Below, piece after piece: positions 62,418 to 64,000 of a DNA stretch of 64,000 nt (its first letter is position 1; every line of letters begins with the position of its first letter). Origin of the DNA: Hyphomicrobiales bacterium (GTDB taxonomy: Bacteria > Pseudomonadota > Alphaproteobacteria > Rhizobiales > Rhizobiaceae); assembly GCA_900466005.1 (NCBI GenBank), contig UEGQ01000015.1, positions 378,853 to 442,852 on the forward strand, written 5' to 3'. The notes under the pieces are model-generated. The model had not been told where the DNA came from, made no database searches, and saw only the letters and a program-made list of their open reading frames with translations. A program made the translations under genes and the position numbers.

Positions 62418-63167
62418 TTGCCACGAAGACAGGTGCCGCCTTTGATCGACCCTTACGCGACGCTCGGACTGGACCGCGACGCCGACGCGGCCGCCATCAA
62501 ACGCGCCTACCGCCGGCTCGCCAAGACCGCCCATCCGGACGGCGGCGGCGACATTTCCGCCTTCGAGACGGTGACCGCCGCCTACGACCTCTTGCGCGAC
62601 CCGGTGCGCCGCAGGGTCTACGACGACACCGGCTACGACCCGCAGATGGCGGATGCCCGCGACCTCAAGGGCCTGATGGTGCTCGAAACGCTGGTCAACG
62701 ACATCATCCTCGACGAGCGCGAGCCCGGCAGCTTCGATCCGGTGGCGGCGCTGCGCCGCAAGCTCACCGACGACATCCTGAAGAACCGCTTCCACATCCT
62801 CGAACTCGAACGCCACCGCAACCGCGTGCGCCAGCACATGGACCGGCTCGCCCGCCGCCCCGGCGCCGACGTGCTCGGCTCGATGCTGCGCGCCCGCAGC
62901 CAGTCGATCGCCGAGGCGATCCGCACCGCCGAGGGGCAGATCGAGGCGATCGAGCAGGCCTATGCGATGATCGAGGGCTATGCCTACGAGCTGGAGCCGG
63001 TCGTGCCCGCCGCGCCGCACCCGGCGGCGGTGGCGGCGGAGCCGGAGATCGCGGAGGCCGACGAGGGTATCGACGAGGGGGACGACATCGCCGCCGACGC
63101 GCCGGCGGAGATCCTCGAAACGGCGGGCATGGCCGAGCCGGCCGAAGCGCCGCGCGCCGCCGAATAG
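62418..63167 (+). CDS. J-domain protein with acidic C-terminus
   Basis: A 249-residue protein. Residues about 10-75 are a J domain: PYATLGLDRDADAAAIKRAYRRLAKTAHPDGGGD contains the HPD motif that stimulates DnaK. A helical middle (ILKNRFHILELERHRNRVRQHM) follows, then a tail rich in Ala, Pro, Glu and Asp (from about residue 195). No Gly/Phe or zinc-finger region is present, so it is a class III J protein. The start is uncertain: TTG at 62418 or TTG at 62442, which removes eight residues. Confidence 0.85.
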   Translation: MPRRQVPPLIDPYATLGLDRDADAAAIKRAYRRLAKTAHPDGGGDISAFETVTAAYDLLRDPVRRRVYDDTGYDPQMADARDLKGLMVLETLVNDIILDEREPGSFDPVAALRRKLTDDILKNRFHILELERHRNRVRQHMDRLARRPGADVLGSMLRARSQSIAEAIRTAEGQIEAIEQAYAMIEGYAYELEPVVPAAPHPAAVAAEPEIAEADEGIDEGDDIAADAPAEILETAGMAEPAEAPRAAE

Positions 63168-63199
63168 GCCCATCCGCGTCGAACCCTGCGCCATGGCGG

Positions 63200-63703
63200 T
63201 CAGCCCGCGCCGTCTTCCGGCGGGGCCTTGAAGAGCCACGGACGGTATCGACGCTGCTCGGGATCGCCGGCGATCCAGGCGAGAATCCGTGCGCCGTAGA
63301 GGGGATGATCGAAGCCGAAGGCCGTCTCGAGCAGATAGGCGGCGCGGCGCCGCTCGTCGATCTCCGCCTCGTGTCCGTTCTCGGGTTCCGGCCAGGGATC
63401 GGGCGCACGGCCGAGCCGGGCGAATTTTGCGGCGAAATCATCGGGCACCCAGGCGCGGGTCTCCTCGGTGATGTGGCCGGTGCAGCGCGGCCATGGCGGC
63501 GGCGCGAGCGGCCCCGTGCAGCGGCCCTGACGGCGGCAGCGGCGGGTCCGGCAGGTCTTCGTGAAACCCATCATCGCGACGGCGGTGCGCAGCAGCAACT
63601 CCATCGGCGGCTCGGGCAGCGGCAACGGTCCGTCCGTCCGGTCCTCCGGGGCGGAGCCGTCGCTGCCGGGATTTTTCGGGGCAGGGGTGTCGCGGTCGGT
63701 CAT
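63200..63703 (-). CDS. Unknown protein with a Cys cluster
   Basis: A 167-residue protein that I do not recognise. A disordered Pro/Asp/Gly-rich start (about 30 residues) is followed by PMELLLRTAVAMMGFTKTC. A cluster of Cys and Arg comes next (CRTRRCRRQGRCTG, then RCTGHI), which could bind a metal. The C-terminal half is rich in Trp and Pro and ends in WIAGDPEQRRYRPWLFKAP. No signal peptide is seen. Composition and start context suggest a real gene. Confidence 0.6.
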   Translation of the reverse strand: MTDRDTPAPKNPGSDGSAPEDRTDGPLPLPEPPMELLLRTAVAMMGFTKTCRTRRCRRQGRCTGPLAPPPWPRCTGHITEETRAWVPDDFAAKFARLGRAPDPWPEPENGHEAEIDERRRAAYLLETAFGFDHPLYGARILAWIAGDPEQRRYRPWLFKAPPEDGAG

Positions 63704-64000
63704 GGCGTCTCCTCTCTTCGCCGGCTCTCTCTATCGGCTTTCCGGGCCGTCCCCGGTCCGGCGGGAGGCGCGCGGGAAAAATGAAATAGCTCCGCCGCCG
63801 GTCGGGATCGCTCCCTCCGGGTCGGGTCTCCAAGTCTCGGACGCGGCGCCGCAGGGGGCCTGTCAGAGTATGAGTATGTGGCTCCTCGCGGCGCCCCGTT
63901 CGGCGTTCTTTCCCGCTGCATGCGTCTCTCTGGCAAGGCGGCGCCTTTGCCGAGACTTGAAGTCTCGACATCGGCCGGCACGGATCGGCGTCAAGCGCGC
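63704..64000. other. Right-edge stretch without recognised gene
   Basis: The last 297 bases hold short overlapping frames with Arg/Pro-rich translations and no family pattern on either strand. They probably include the promoter of the unknown minus-strand gene. A gene may begin beyond the edge. Confidence 0.4.

Overview
The window is a GC-rich alphaproteobacterial chromosome segment, most likely from a Rhizobiaceae-like member of the Rhizobiales. Three things point there. It has the complete very-long-chain lipid A acyl cluster (acpXL to lpxXL). It has a ccoNOQP-ccoGHIS (fixNOQP-fixGHIS) locus with FNR/FixK boxes and a neighbouring fnrN. It carries RIME-like palindromic intergenic repeats. 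No phage, insertion sequence, integrase or CRISPR array was seen; the only RNA gene is tRNA-Leu(GAG).

Layout. 1-1.1 kb: tail of an unknown gene, then an ArsR repressor translationally coupled to an SRPBCC protein. 1.1-7.2 kb: cobalamin genes, with cbiD-cobK on the minus strand diverging from cobA-cobB-cobC-cobD. 7.2-9.8 kb: an L,D-transpeptidase, a di-haem peroxidase-like protein and a DUF4142 protein. 9.9-12.2 kb: fnrN and hemN diverging around an FNR box. 12.3-17.7 kb: acpXL-fabZ-fabF2-fabF1-adh-lpxXL, which builds and attaches the very-long-chain fatty acid of lipid A. 17.9-19.2 kb: a PAS protein and a hemerythrin-like protein. 19.5-27.8 kb: cbb3 oxidase genes and their maturation genes, each operon preceded by an FNR box. 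27.9-29.3 kb: gnd.

29.4-42.9 kb is a carbohydrate-use island: a LacI-type regulator, a complete ABC importer, a GH2 beta-mannosidase-like enzyme, a TIM-barrel isomerase, a Gfo/Idh dehydrogenase, an aldo-keto reductase and a GH43 enzyme. Repeats separate several of these genes. 42.9-46.6 kb holds glutathione-dependent formaldehyde oxidation genes (fghA and class III adh) with small overlapping genes. 46.7-55.6 kb is mixed housekeeping: lipB, tRNA-Leu, two DMT exporters, a degenerate deformylase, mgtE, a MerR regulator and membrane proteins. 55.6-61.7 kb: a possible 33-residue membrane peptide, sdaA, DUF1489, an intact thioesterase, a frameshifted thioesterase and dusA. 61.7-64 kb: a cold-shock gene, a J-domain protein and an unknown Cys-containing protein.

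Working together: FnrN probably senses low oxygen through an Fe-S cluster and activates hemN (haem supply), ccoNOQP (high-affinity oxidase) and ccoGHIS (copper and haem assembly) through the three TTGAT-N4-(A/G)TCAA boxes. The sugar island appears to be controlled by its LacI-type regulator through two matching operators, one beside each divergent promoter. The most unusual items are a beta-ketoacyl synthase and a peptide deformylase that have lost catalytic residues, a membrane protein with a twin CX3C tail, a DMT exporter with 23 histidines in its tail, and a decaying thioesterase locus.
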